DNA of 19,458 nt from an uncultured Eubacteriales bacterium (GTDB taxonomy: Bacteria > Bacillota > Clostridia > Oscillospirales > Oscillospiraceae). Positions within the stretch are counted from its first letter, which is position 1, and each line of letters begins with the position of its first letter. The notes beneath the pieces are model-generated. The model was not told the DNA's origin and did not search any database. It was given only the letters and a program-made list of their open reading frames with translations. Location of the stretch: the NCBI GenBank assembly GCA_900548795.1, contig URLT01000030.1:1-19458 (forward strand), written 5' to 3'. A program made the position numbers and the translations under genes. This document shows, piece by piece, positions 1 through 6,474 of this stretch.

Positions 1-1
1 C

Positions 2-1087
2 AAGGTCGCCATGATCACCGACTACGGCGATATCACCGACCAGTCCTTCAACCAGGCCACCTACGAGGGTGCCAAGGCATGGTGCGAAGAGAACGGCGTT
101 GATTTCACCTACTACAAGCCGACCGGCGACTCCACCGCTGAGCGTGTCGCTTCCGTCGAGCAGGCGATCGACGAGGGCTACAACGTCCTGGTTATGCCGG
201 GCTATGCCTTCGGCGGCACCATCGTTGAGACCTGCGAGCAGTACCCCGATGTTAAGTTCATCGCTCTGGACGTCGCTGCCGGCGACATCCTCGAGACTGC
301 CGTCACCATGGCCGGCGAGGACTACAGCTACAACCCCGCTGACTACAACATCGCTGACTACATCGACCTGTCCAACGTTTACTGCGCTGTTTACCAGGAA
401 GAGCTCGCCGGCTACATGGCTGGCTACACCGCTGTGAAGCTCGGCTACACCAAGCTCGGCTTCCTGGGCGGCATGGCTGTTCCCGCTGTCGTTCGCTATG
501 GCTACGGCTTCGTTCAGGGCGTTGACGCTGCTGCCACCGAGATGGGCAACGCTTCCGACGTTTCCGTGAAGTACGCATACGGCAACCAGTTCAATGGCGA
601 CGCTGACATCACCGCTGCTATGGACACTTGGTACAACGACAAGACTGAGGTCGTCTTCGCTTGCGGCGGCGGCATCTGGACCTCCGCTGCCGAGGCTGCT
701 GCCAAGGTCGGCCAGAAGGTCATCGGCGTTGACGTCGATCAGGCTCCCATCATCGACGGCCAGTACGGCGCCGGCATGACGGTCACCTCCGCCATGAAGG
801 GCCTGTCCGCCACCGTTAAGGCTACCCTGGAAGACGTCATCAACAACGACAACTGGGCTGCTTACGCTGGCCAGATCGCGACGCTGGGTCTTGTCTCCGG
901 CGACGATCCCTCTGAGAACTTTGTCCAGCTTCCGGTCGAGTCCACTCAGTGGTCCGACGACTTCACCGAGGCTGACTATGTCGCGCTCGTCGGCGAGCTG
1001 TTCTCCGGCGCTCGCACCGTCTCCAACGACATCACCGCGGAACCCACCACGACCGTCGCTGTTGACTATCAGGGCAACATCAAGTAA
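2..1087 (+). CDS. BMP-family nucleoside/purine ABC transporter substrate-binding protein (5' partial)
   Basis: This is the extracellular solute-binding component of a BMP/PnrA-type importer, which in characterised relatives binds purine or pyrimidine nucleosides and delivers them to the membrane permeases. The visible 361 residues open directly with the family's first core strand (KVAMITDYGDITDQSFNQ), so only the signal peptide and lipobox region is missing upstream of the window; the ATG at 11 is internal, since the frame is open to the window edge. Later family landmarks are a GYMAGY helix near residue 137, the GFLGG strand, and VFACGGGIWTSAAEAA plus KVIGVDVDQ in the second lobe. Codon choice is strongly restricted to a few C/T-ending codons, as expected for a highly expressed gene. 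It is followed by its own terminator, and the ATPase and permease genes downstream have a separate promoter, so the binding protein can be made in excess. The exact ligand cannot be read from the sequence. Confidence 0.93.
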   Translation, partial: KVAMITDYGDITDQSFNQATYEGAKAWCEENGVDFTYYKPTGDSTAERVASVEQAIDEGYNVLVMPGYAFGGTIVETCEQYPDVKFIALDVAAGDILETAVTMAGEDYSYNPADYNIADYIDLSNVYCAVYQEELAGYMAGYTAVKLGYTKLGFLGGMAVPAVVRYGYGFVQGVDAAATEMGNASDVSVKYAYGNQFNGDADITAAMDTWYNDKTEVVFACGGGIWTSAAEAAAKVGQKVIGVDVDQAPIIDGQYGAGMTVTSAMKGLSATVKATLEDVINNDNWAAYAGQIATLGLVSGDDPSENFVQLPVESTQWSDDFTEADYVALVGELFSGARTVSNDITAEPTTTVAVDYQGNIK

Positions 1088-1105
1088 TTAACCCCTCAGC
1101 ATTTC

Positions 1106-1133
1106 AGGAGCCGCTTCGGCGGCTCCTTTTTTT
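1106..1133 (+). terminator. Rho-independent terminator after the substrate-binding protein gene
   Basis: A perfect 9-bp stem (AGGAGCCGC / GCGGCTCCT) with a TTCG tetraloop is followed by a run of seven T. It starts 18 bp after the stop codon and separates the binding-protein transcript from the ATPase-permease operon. Confidence 0.95.
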
Positions 1134-1152
1134 GTTCACTGTGTCAAAAAAA

Positions 1153-1227
1153 CGTCCGAATTGGCGCGCCGGACGGGGAAAGACCCGCCCGCTTGGCTTG
1201 AAGCGCTTCGGCCGAGAGCGAGCGGGC
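1153..1227. other. Two adjacent GC-rich hairpins in the gap before the ATPase gene
   Basis: Between terminator and promoter lie a stem CGTCCG (1153-1158) / CGGACG (1170-1175) enclosing the palindrome GGCGCGCC, and a longer one GCCCGCT (1187-1193) / AGCGGGC (1221-1227) with inner GGC/GCC pairing and a GAAGCGCTTC palindrome. They lie upstream of the mapped -35 at 1354, so they would not be in the leader of the ATPase operon. No known riboswitch class is recognised. They may be a processed 3' region, a small RNA or a decayed repeat. Confidence 0.4.
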
Positions 1228-1353
1228 TCTACATAGTATCCAAATGTGCCCCCATGAATTTGTGCGTATCTAACAAAAATATGTTACTTATGATATTATT
1301 TGCCAAAACGCACAAAAAAGCAAAAAGAAGTTCAAAAAAAATTAAAAAACTGT

Positions 1354-1382
1354 TTGAAATCTGCATGACGATATTGTATAAT
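1354..1382 (+). promoter_or_regulatory. Sigma-A promoter of the ATPase-permease operon
   Basis: TTGAAA (1354-1359) and a perfect TATAAT (1377-1382) are separated by 17 bp, in a very A-rich stretch (about 1270-1350) that may act as an UP-like element. The predicted start near 1389 leaves a leader of about 20-25 nt, too short for a riboswitch. Confidence 0.85.
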
Positions 1383-1407
1383 AAACAAGAACCAATTAAG
1401 GAGGTGG

Positions 1408-2949
1408 ATGGTTTTGGAGAATCAGTATGCGATTGAAATGCTCAATATTACAAAGCGTTTTCCGGGCATCATCGCGAACGACAATATCACTCTACAACTA
1501 AAAAAGGGCGAGATCCACGCGCTTCTTGGCGAGAACGGCGCTGGCAAGTCCACCTTGATGTCCGTCCTGTTCGGCCTGTACCAGCCCGAGGAAGGCATCA
1601 TTAAAAAAGACGGCGTTGAGGTCAAGATCAACGACCCGAACGACGCAAACCGCCTTGGCATCGGCATGGTGCACCAGCACTTTAAGCTGGTCGAGTGCTT
1701 CTCCGTCCTCGACAACATCATTCTGGGTGTTGAGCCGACGAAGAACGGCCTGCTCCAAAAGTCCGAGGCAAGGGCAAAGGTCAATGAGCTTTCCGAGCGC
1801 TATGGCCTGTATGTCGACCCCGATGCCATCATCGAGGACATCACGGTCGGTATGCAGCAGCGTACTGAGATCCTCAAAATGCTCTACCGCGAAAACGAGA
1901 TCCTCATTTTCGACGAGCCGACCGCCGTTCTGACCCCGCAGGAGATCGAAGAGCTCATGCAGATCATGAAGGGACTGGCCGCCGAGGGCAAGTCCATCCT
2001 GTTCATCTCCCATAAGCTCAACGAGATCATGGAGGTCGCCGATCGCTGCTCCGTTCTGCGGAAGGGCAAGTACATCGGCACCGTCAACATTGCCGACACG
2101 ACGAAGGAAGAGCTCTCCCGCATGATGGTCGGCCGCGACGTCGAGTTTGCCGTCCAGAAGGATCCGGCGAAGCCGAGCGACGTTGTCCTCGACGTTCAGA
2201 ATATCTCCGTCGTCTCGAAAAACCATCCCAAGGACGCCGTTAAAAATGTGTCCTTCCAGGTTCGCCGCGGCGAGATCGTCTGCATTGCCGGCATCGACGG
2301 CAACGGCCAGACCGAGCTGGTTTACGGCATCTCCGGCCTTGAGCCGCTCAAGAGCGGTCACATCAGCATGTGTGACATGGACATCACCAAGATGCCCATC
2401 CGCAAGCGCTCCATCAACGGCATGAGCCACATCCCCGAGGATCGTCATAAGTTCGGCCTCGTCCTCGACTATACGCTCGAGGAAAACCTCGTGCTCCAGC
2501 GCTATTTTGAGCCGGAATTCACGAACCGTGCCGGCTTCCTCCGCAAGGGCAACATCCGCAAATATGCCGAGCGCCTGATCGACCAATACGACGTGCGCTC
2601 CGGTCAGGGTCCGATCACGCTCATGCGCGCAATGTCCGGCGGCAACCAGCAGAAGGCCATTATCGCCCGCGAGATCGACAAGGATCCCGAGCTGCTGATC
2701 GCCGTTCAGCCTACCCGCGGCCTCGACGTCGGCGCCATCGAGTACATCCACAAGCAGATCGTCGCGCAGCGCGACGCCGGTAAGGGCGTCCTGCTGGTTT
2801 CCCTCGAGCTGGACGAGGTCATGAACCTCTCCGACCGCATCCTCGTCATGTATGAGGGCGAGATCGTCGGTGAGTTCGACCCGAAGACCACCACCGTCGA
2901 GGAGCTCGGCCTCTACATGGCCGGCGCAAAGAGAATGGAGGTGCAGTGA
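1408..2949 (+). CDS. BMP-type nucleoside ABC transporter, double ATP-binding protein
   Basis: A cytoplasmic ATPase with two fused nucleotide-binding domains that powers the nucleoside importer; its closest characterised type is NupO (YufO) of Bacillus subtilis. Domain 1 has Walker A GENGAGKST (41-49), Q-loop Q90, a degenerate signature TVGMQQR (146-152), Walker B with D169/E170 and H-loop H202. Domain 2 has a degenerate P-loop GIDGNGQT (295-302), a canonical signature MSGGNQQ (409-415), and QPTRGLD at 434-440 where the catalytic Glu is absent. This is the usual asymmetry of the family, leaving one competent hydrolysis site. Start choice: GGAGG (1400-1404) lies only 3 nt before ATG 1408 but 9 nt before an in-frame TTG at 1414, so translation from TTG 1414 (MENQYAIEM...) is at least as likely. 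It is transcribed from the promoter at 1354-1382 with the two permease genes. Confidence 0.95.
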   Translation: MVLENQYAIEMLNITKRFPGIIANDNITLQLKKGEIHALLGENGAGKSTLMSVLFGLYQPEEGIIKKDGVEVKINDPNDANRLGIGMVHQHFKLVECFSVLDNIILGVEPTKNGLLQKSEARAKVNELSERYGLYVDPDAIIEDITVGMQQRTEILKMLYRENEILIFDEPTAVLTPQEIEELMQIMKGLAAEGKSILFISHKLNEIMEVADRCSVLRKGKYIGTVNIADTTKEELSRMMVGRDVEFAVQKDPAKPSDVVLDVQNISVVSKNHPKDAVKNVSFQVRRGEIVCIAGIDGNGQTELVYGISGLEPLKSGHISMCDMDITKMPIRKRSINGMSHIPEDRHKFGLVLDYTLEENLVLQRYFEPEFTNRAGFLRKGNIRKYAERLIDQYDVRSGQGPITLMRAMSGGNQQKAIIAREIDKDPELLIAVQPTRGLDVGAIEYIHKQIVAQRDAGKGVLLVSLELDEVMNLSDRILVMYEGEIVGEFDPKTTTVEELGLYMAGAKRMEVQ

Positions 2950-2950
2950 G

Positions 2951-4096
2951 ATGACAGAAAAAACTCCCCTCTTTAAGAAAAACGGCGTGCAGACCCTCGT
3001 TTCCTCTTTGGTCTGCATCGTCCTCGGTATGATCATCGGCTACCTCGCGCTGCTCATCATCAACGCAGAGGGTGCCGGCGAGGCCATCATCAGCGTCATT
3101 AAAGACTTCTTCAACCGCTCCTCCGCCTCCATGCGGATGAAGTACCTCGGCAATACGCTGGCAAAGACCGCTCCGCTGCTGATGTGCTCCCTGTCCGTCC
3201 TGTTTGCATACAAGGTCGGCCTGTTCAACATCGGCGCGGCCGGTCAGTATTCCCTCGGCGCAGCCGCCGCTCTGTTCTGCGCGCTCTATCTGGATATGCC
3301 CTGGTGGGTCTGCCTGATTGCGGCCACGCTGGCCGGCGCGCTCTCCGCTGCGATTTGCGGCGCCCTGCGTTCCTACTGCAACGTCAACGTCGTGATTTCC
3401 GGCATCATGCTCAACTGGATCAGCCTCTACGGCGCCAACATGATGCTCACGCTTGACGGCGTCAAGGAGCCGACCGGCAAGGATACCATCCGCCTCGCCC
3501 TCGGCCACAAGTCCGCCGTGCTCCCGACCCTCGGTCTGGACAAGCTCTTCAACAAGAACCAGTACGTCACCATCGGCATTCCGATCGCGATCGTGCTTGC
3601 AATCGTTGTCTGGGTCATCCTCAACAAGACCAAGCTCGGCTACGAGCTGAAGGCCACCGGCAACAACCTGCACGCTGCGAAGTACTGCGGCATGAAGGAA
3701 AACCGTAACATCATCCTCACGATGATCATCTCCGGCGGTCTGGCCGGCATGGGCGCTGCCCTGTATTACCTCGCCGACTTCGAGCAGTGGAACGTTTACG
3801 CCTCCTCTGTTCCGGCCATGGGCTTCAACGGCATCGCGGCAGCCTTCCTCGGCGGCCTGAACCCGCTCGGCGCGATCTTCTCCTCCTACTTCATCCAGCA
3901 CATCACCTCCGGCGGCGCTTATGTGGATCTGAGCCACTATTGCGCGCAGGTTTCCGACTTCATCTCTGCCATGATCATCTATCTCTGCGGCTTCGTTCTC
4001 TTCTTCAAGGGCACAATGACCAAGATGGTCGACCGCCGCATCGAGAGACGCATCATGAAGGAAAAAGCACAGAATGAAAAAGGAGGTAACAAATAA
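2951..4096 (+). CDS. BMP-type nucleoside ABC transporter permease 1
   Basis: An integral membrane permease of the branched-chain/ribose-type fold, corresponding to NupP (YufP) in the B. subtilis nucleoside importer. The frame is open upstream, but the start is ATG 2951: GGAGGTG (2937-2943) sits 7 nt before it, and it begins one base after the ATPase stop codon. The 381-residue product has a short charged N-terminus, a first membrane helix at about residues 12-35, and then a hydrophobic core containing the family motifs GLFNIGAAGQYSLGA and GYELKATGNNLHAAKYCGM, the latter being the cytoplasmic coupling loop to the ATPase. The segment MGFNGIAAAFLGGLNPLGAIFSS near the C-terminus is typical of this permease type. 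The tail is basic and probably cytoplasmic. Translation is likely coupled to the flanking genes. Confidence 0.94.
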   Translation: MTEKTPLFKKNGVQTLVSSLVCIVLGMIIGYLALLIINAEGAGEAIISVIKDFFNRSSASMRMKYLGNTLAKTAPLLMCSLSVLFAYKVGLFNIGAAGQYSLGAAAALFCALYLDMPWWVCLIAATLAGALSAAICGALRSYCNVNVVISGIMLNWISLYGANMMLTLDGVKEPTGKDTIRLALGHKSAVLPTLGLDKLFNKNQYVTIGIPIAIVLAIVVWVILNKTKLGYELKATGNNLHAAKYCGMKENRNIILTMIISGGLAGMGAALYYLADFEQWNVYASSVPAMGFNGIAAAFLGGLNPLGAIFSSYFIQHITSGGAYVDLSHYCAQVSDFISAMIIYLCGFVLFFKGTMTKMVDRRIERRIMKEKAQNEKGGNK

Positions 4097-5055
4097 TGTT
4101 ATTGCTTGTTCAATATACGCTTATTTTCGCCTCTGTTCTGCTGCTGGTTGCTCTGGGCGGCTGTATTTCCGAGCACTCCGGCGTCATCAACCTCGGTCTT
4201 GAAGGCATCATGGTCATGGGCGCACTCGGCGGCGCTTTGGTCATGAAGTTCGTCCCCTATGTCGCTGAGGGCGCAAGCTTCGCAAGCAGCTTCGGCGTGT
4301 TTGCCCTTGTTCTGCTCGCAAGCATCGCCTGCGGTGTTCTGTTCTCCGTGCTACTGGCCGTGGCCTGCATCAGCTTCAAGGCGGATCAGACCATCGTCGG
4401 CACCGCAATGAACCTGCTCGGCACGGCGCTCGCGACCGTCGTCGTGAAGTCCATGAACACCGCGATGAACCCGGACGACCACTCCTCCGAGATCTTCTAC
4501 GTTCAGACAAGAAAATCCTTCCTGACGAGCATTGGCGGCTTTGAGCTCAACTGGTTCATGATCGTTGCGATCATCATGCTGGTCATCAGCTTCGTCTTGC
4601 TGTACAAGACGCGCTTTGGTCTGCGTCTGCGCGCTTGCGGCGAGCACCCGCAGGCGGCCGACTCCGTCGGCATCAACGTGCTCAAGATGCGCTACTGGGG
4701 TGTTCTGCTCTCCGGTATGCTCGGCGGCATCGGCGGCATCACGTATATCACCGCCGGCGTTTCGAGCTGGAAATTCGAGAACGGCGTTGCAGGCTTCGGC
4801 TTCCTCGGCCTGGCAGTCATGATCTTCGGCGCATGGCACCCGATGAAGATCGCCGGCGCGGCGGTTCTCTTCGGCCTGTTCCGCGCGCTGGGCAACGTCT
4901 ACAACGGCTTCGACTTCCTCGTCAAGCTGAACCTGCCCGGCCCGGTCTACAACATGCTCCCGTATATCGTCTCGCTGGCAGTTCTCGCCTTCACCTCCAA
5001 AAACTCCCGCGCTCCGAAGGCAGAGGGCATCCCCTACGACAAGGGTCAGCGGTAA
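4096..5055 (+). CDS. BMP-type nucleoside ABC transporter permease 2
   Basis: This is the second, shorter permease (319 residues) that pairs with the preceding one to form the channel; it corresponds to NupQ (YufQ). Its ATG shares one base with the upstream stop codon (TAATG at 4094-4098) and is preceded by AAAGGAGGTAAC, so translation is directly coupled. The N-terminus is already membrane-embedded (LLLVQYTLIFASVLLLVALGG). It is followed by the conserved ISEHSGVINLGLEGIMVMGALGG segment, the coupling loop GLRLRACGEHPQAADSVGINVLKMRYWGV, and a glycine-rich helix (SGMLGGIGG). The gene closes the operon and is followed by a strong terminator 13 bp after its stop. Confidence 0.94.
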   Translation: MLLLVQYTLIFASVLLLVALGGCISEHSGVINLGLEGIMVMGALGGALVMKFVPYVAEGASFASSFGVFALVLLASIACGVLFSVLLAVACISFKADQTIVGTAMNLLGTALATVVVKSMNTAMNPDDHSSEIFYVQTRKSFLTSIGGFELNWFMIVAIIMLVISFVLLYKTRFGLRLRACGEHPQAADSVGINVLKMRYWGVLLSGMLGGIGGITYITAGVSSWKFENGVAGFGFLGLAVMIFGAWHPMKIAGAAVLFGLFRALGNVYNGFDFLVKLNLPGPVYNMLPYIVSLAVLAFTSKNSRAPKAEGIPYDKGQR

Positions 5056-5067
5056 CCACCGTCTCAT

Positions 5068-5110
5068 AAAGGACGGCAGCAAAGCAAACGCTTTGCCGCC
5101 GTCCTTTTTT
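5068..5110 (+). terminator. Terminator of the nucleoside importer operon
   Basis: An 18-nt arm (5068-5085) pairs with 5090-5107 around an AAAC loop, with one A-C mismatch in the stem, and ends in TTTTTT. It lies 13 bp after the permease stop and ends the operon before the convergent XRE gene. Confidence 0.94.
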
Positions 5111-5203
5111 GCGCGAATGAGTCCGTCCGCGGGGGAGCTTTACGCCGTGTGGCATGATTCCTGCTTACAATTATGACGTGCAATAATTAACATCGGTATT
5201 GGG

Positions 5204-5506
5204 CTATTGATGATCTGGCTGCGCTGATTGGATCCCTCGTAGATCATCGATCAGCATGTGTATATGAGCAATTGACTCCTTAGACAGGCCGTCAACATTC
5301 AACCGCACCGGGTCTTCTCGTCCCAGCAAATAATCCGTTGTAACTCCGAAAACATCCGCTAGACGAATCAGCATTTCGATAGACGGCTGAATATTGTCAT
5401 TTTCCCAATTTGAGATTGCTTGCTTTGATACCCCGAGTTTTTTGGCTAAGGCGACTTGCGTAAACCCGTGTGCGATCCGAAGTTCTTGGATGCGATTTCG
5501 AAGCAT
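5204..5506 (-). CDS. XRE-family helix-turn-helix repressor
   Basis: A 100-residue DNA-binding protein with a Cro/CI-type helix-turn-helix over residues 4-60: the segment TQVALAKKLGVSKQAISNWEN holds the two helices, followed by QPSIEMLIRLADVFGVTTDYLLG, the usual family ending. The C-terminal 35 residues have no recognised domain and probably serve dimerisation. It is divergent from the 137-aa gene across a 116-bp AT-rich spacer containing a perfect inverted repeat, so it probably represses itself and/or that gene. RBS GGGAGGG sits 9 nt upstream of the ATG. Codon use is visibly less GC-biased than in the flanking nucleoside-importer and prfC genes, suggesting recent arrival with its two neighbours. 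Confidence 0.9.
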   Translation of the reverse strand: MLRNRIQELRIAHGFTQVALAKKLGVSKQAISNWENDNIQPSIEMLIRLADVFGVTTDYLLGREDPVRLNVDGLSKESIAHIHMLIDDLRGIQSAQPDHQ

Positions 5507-5523
5507 AGTATGTGCCCTCCCGC

Positions 5524-5539
5524 TTGTAAATAATTACAA
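5524..5539. promoter_or_regulatory. Putative XRE operator (perfect inverted repeat)
   Basis: TTGTAA (5524-5529), spacer ATAA, TTACAA (5534-5539) form a perfect 6-bp dyad about 20 bp from the repressor start codon. Position and symmetry fit an autoregulatory XRE operator; the assignment to this repressor is inference. Confidence 0.55.
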
Positions 5540-5558
5540 TACTATTATCAAGCAACTG

Positions 5559-5587
5559 TCGACAAATTAAAAATACTATGGTATATT
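5559..5587 (+). promoter_or_regulatory. Promoter of the 137-aa gene
   Basis: TCGACA (5559-5564), 17-bp spacer and TATATT (5582-5587), with an extended -10 TG at 5579-5580. The -35 has one mismatch to consensus. It is the only good forward promoter between the XRE gene and the downstream pair. Confidence 0.7.
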
Positions 5588-5622
5588 AATTATGGACAAA
5601 TCAGAAACGGGAGGTAAAGCAA

Positions 5623-6036
5623 ATGGCATTTTCTACAAAAGAATTTCGCGGCGAGGCAAGGCAGGGAATTCGAATTCACGGAGCAGGAAGCGAGGAGCTG
5701 ATGCTGTTATTCCAGAAAGAGCTTCCGGAGCGGCTACGTGATGCGGGTATTCCTGCATCGTGCTGCATGGATGTGGCAAAGAGTGGCGGCTTATTCGGGA
5801 CAAGGCTGCCGATGCTCATTATTCGACACCCCAATCCCCCCTCGCAATACTTTTCAATCGGCGTCATAGTAAATGGAAACACGATAACCTTCCCTTTGCT
5901 TGGACAGTCAAAGCAGAATACTGCGAAAAACATGGGTAAGCGCTATGATGAATTCAAGCTTCAGCAAGAGGAGTCATGGCAATCAGAAATTACGGGGTTG
6001 ATTGGGAAAATAACAGAGGAGTACACTACGCCATAG
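5623..6036 (+). CDS. Hypothetical protein, 137 aa, in the XRE-controlled island
   Basis: The function is not recognised. The product is soluble-looking, with no signal peptide or membrane helix. Residues 23-42 could form an amphipathic helix; a central stretch (61-95, MLIIRH then YFSIGVIVNGNTITFPLLG) alternates like paired beta strands; and the C-terminal 30 residues are acidic and helical. The repeated hydrophobic/charged pattern and absence of catalytic motifs suggest a small alpha/beta fold rather than an enzyme. Start: ATG 5623 follows GGGAGGT (5610-5616) by 6 nt. It lies downstream of an extended -10 promoter and upstream of a zinc-ribbon-like gene that begins 44 bp after its stop, so the two probably form one transcript. 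Composition is AT-richer than the surrounding chromosome. Confidence 0.8.
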   Translation: MAFSTKEFRGEARQGIRIHGAGSEELMLLFQKELPERLRDAGIPASCCMDVAKSGGLFGTRLPMLIIRHPNPPSQYFSIGVIVNGNTITFPLLGQSKQNTAKNMGKRYDEFKLQQEESWQSEITGLIGKITEEYTTP

Positions 6037-6080
6037 GTTTGTATGCAATCGAGAAAATCAGAAAGAAAGGATTTATAAAA

Positions 6081-6266
6081 ATGGCAAGATGTTATTATTT
6101 GGACTACGAGAGCAATAGCCTGTTTGGCAATGCCAATGATTACTACTATTGTAAACTATGCGGAAAAAGATTCCGTGTAGACGATCCGCAGGTCAAATAT
6201 ACCTGCAACCCCTCTTACGGTGAGGAATACAAAAAGTGCCCAATCTACAAGGATCGTCGGTATTGA
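6081..6266 (+). CDS. Small cysteine-rich (zinc-ribbon-like) protein, 61 aa
   Basis: A tiny protein with five cysteines at residues 4, 24, 27, 42 and 53. The CKLCGKRF knuckle (24-31) and later TCN and KKCPIY resemble a zinc ribbon or a treble-clef-like site, so metal binding is a reasonable inference; no function is known to me. The frame is open back to an ATG at 5976 inside the upstream gene, but ATG 6081 is preferred: AAAGG (6066-6070) lies 10 nt before it, and the extra 35 N-terminal residues would overlap the preceding gene by 61 bp. It is co-directional with the 137-aa gene and ends before a bidirectional terminator. Confidence 0.8.
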   Translation: MARCYYLDYESNSLFGNANDYYYCKLCGKRFRVDDPQVKYTCNPSYGEEYKKCPIYKDRRY

Positions 6267-6334
6267 TGTTGTAATCGAATCAAAATATGAAGTTTCTCAA
6301 AGCATAAGCCGTACATCACTTTTGAGGTTGACGG

Positions 6335-6371
6335 AAAAACCGGCCGGGGCGATAAGCCTCGGCCGGTTTTT
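6335..6371. terminator. Bidirectional terminator between the island and prfC
   Basis: A 15-bp stem (6336-6350 with 6356-6370, one G-T pair) with loop GATAA carries an A-run on its left and a T-run on its right, so both strands read as hairpin plus U-tract. It can stop the forward island transcript and the reverse prfC transcript. Confidence 0.92.
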
Positions 6372-6474
6372 GGTATGATCTGTTCCATGCAGAATCGGTT
6401 TTGCGCGTTTCATCCGGGATAACGGGTGCGAAGCGTAAGCGCCTCGTGCTGACGCACGCTGCGGCTCGGCTGCA

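Noticed and set aside
1134..1407. Purine riboswitch ahead of the nucleoside importer ATPase
   Set aside because: The promoter leaves only about 20-25 nt of leader, and no conserved purine-aptamer core was seen.
1498..3036. Long minus-strand frame opposite the ATPase gene
   Set aside because: Its Leu/Asp/Val-rich product is the mirror of biased codons on the plus strand, and it has no motif or ribosome binding site. The ATPase on the other strand is certain.
2846..3937. Minus-strand frame opposite permease 1
   Set aside because: A shadow of a GC-biased gene; the low-complexity product lies fully over a clear permease.
6267..6334. Possible gene remnant after the zinc-ribbon-like gene
   Set aside because: A short stretch reads like a protein end (ITFEVDG) in one frame, but it is too short to support a pseudogene.
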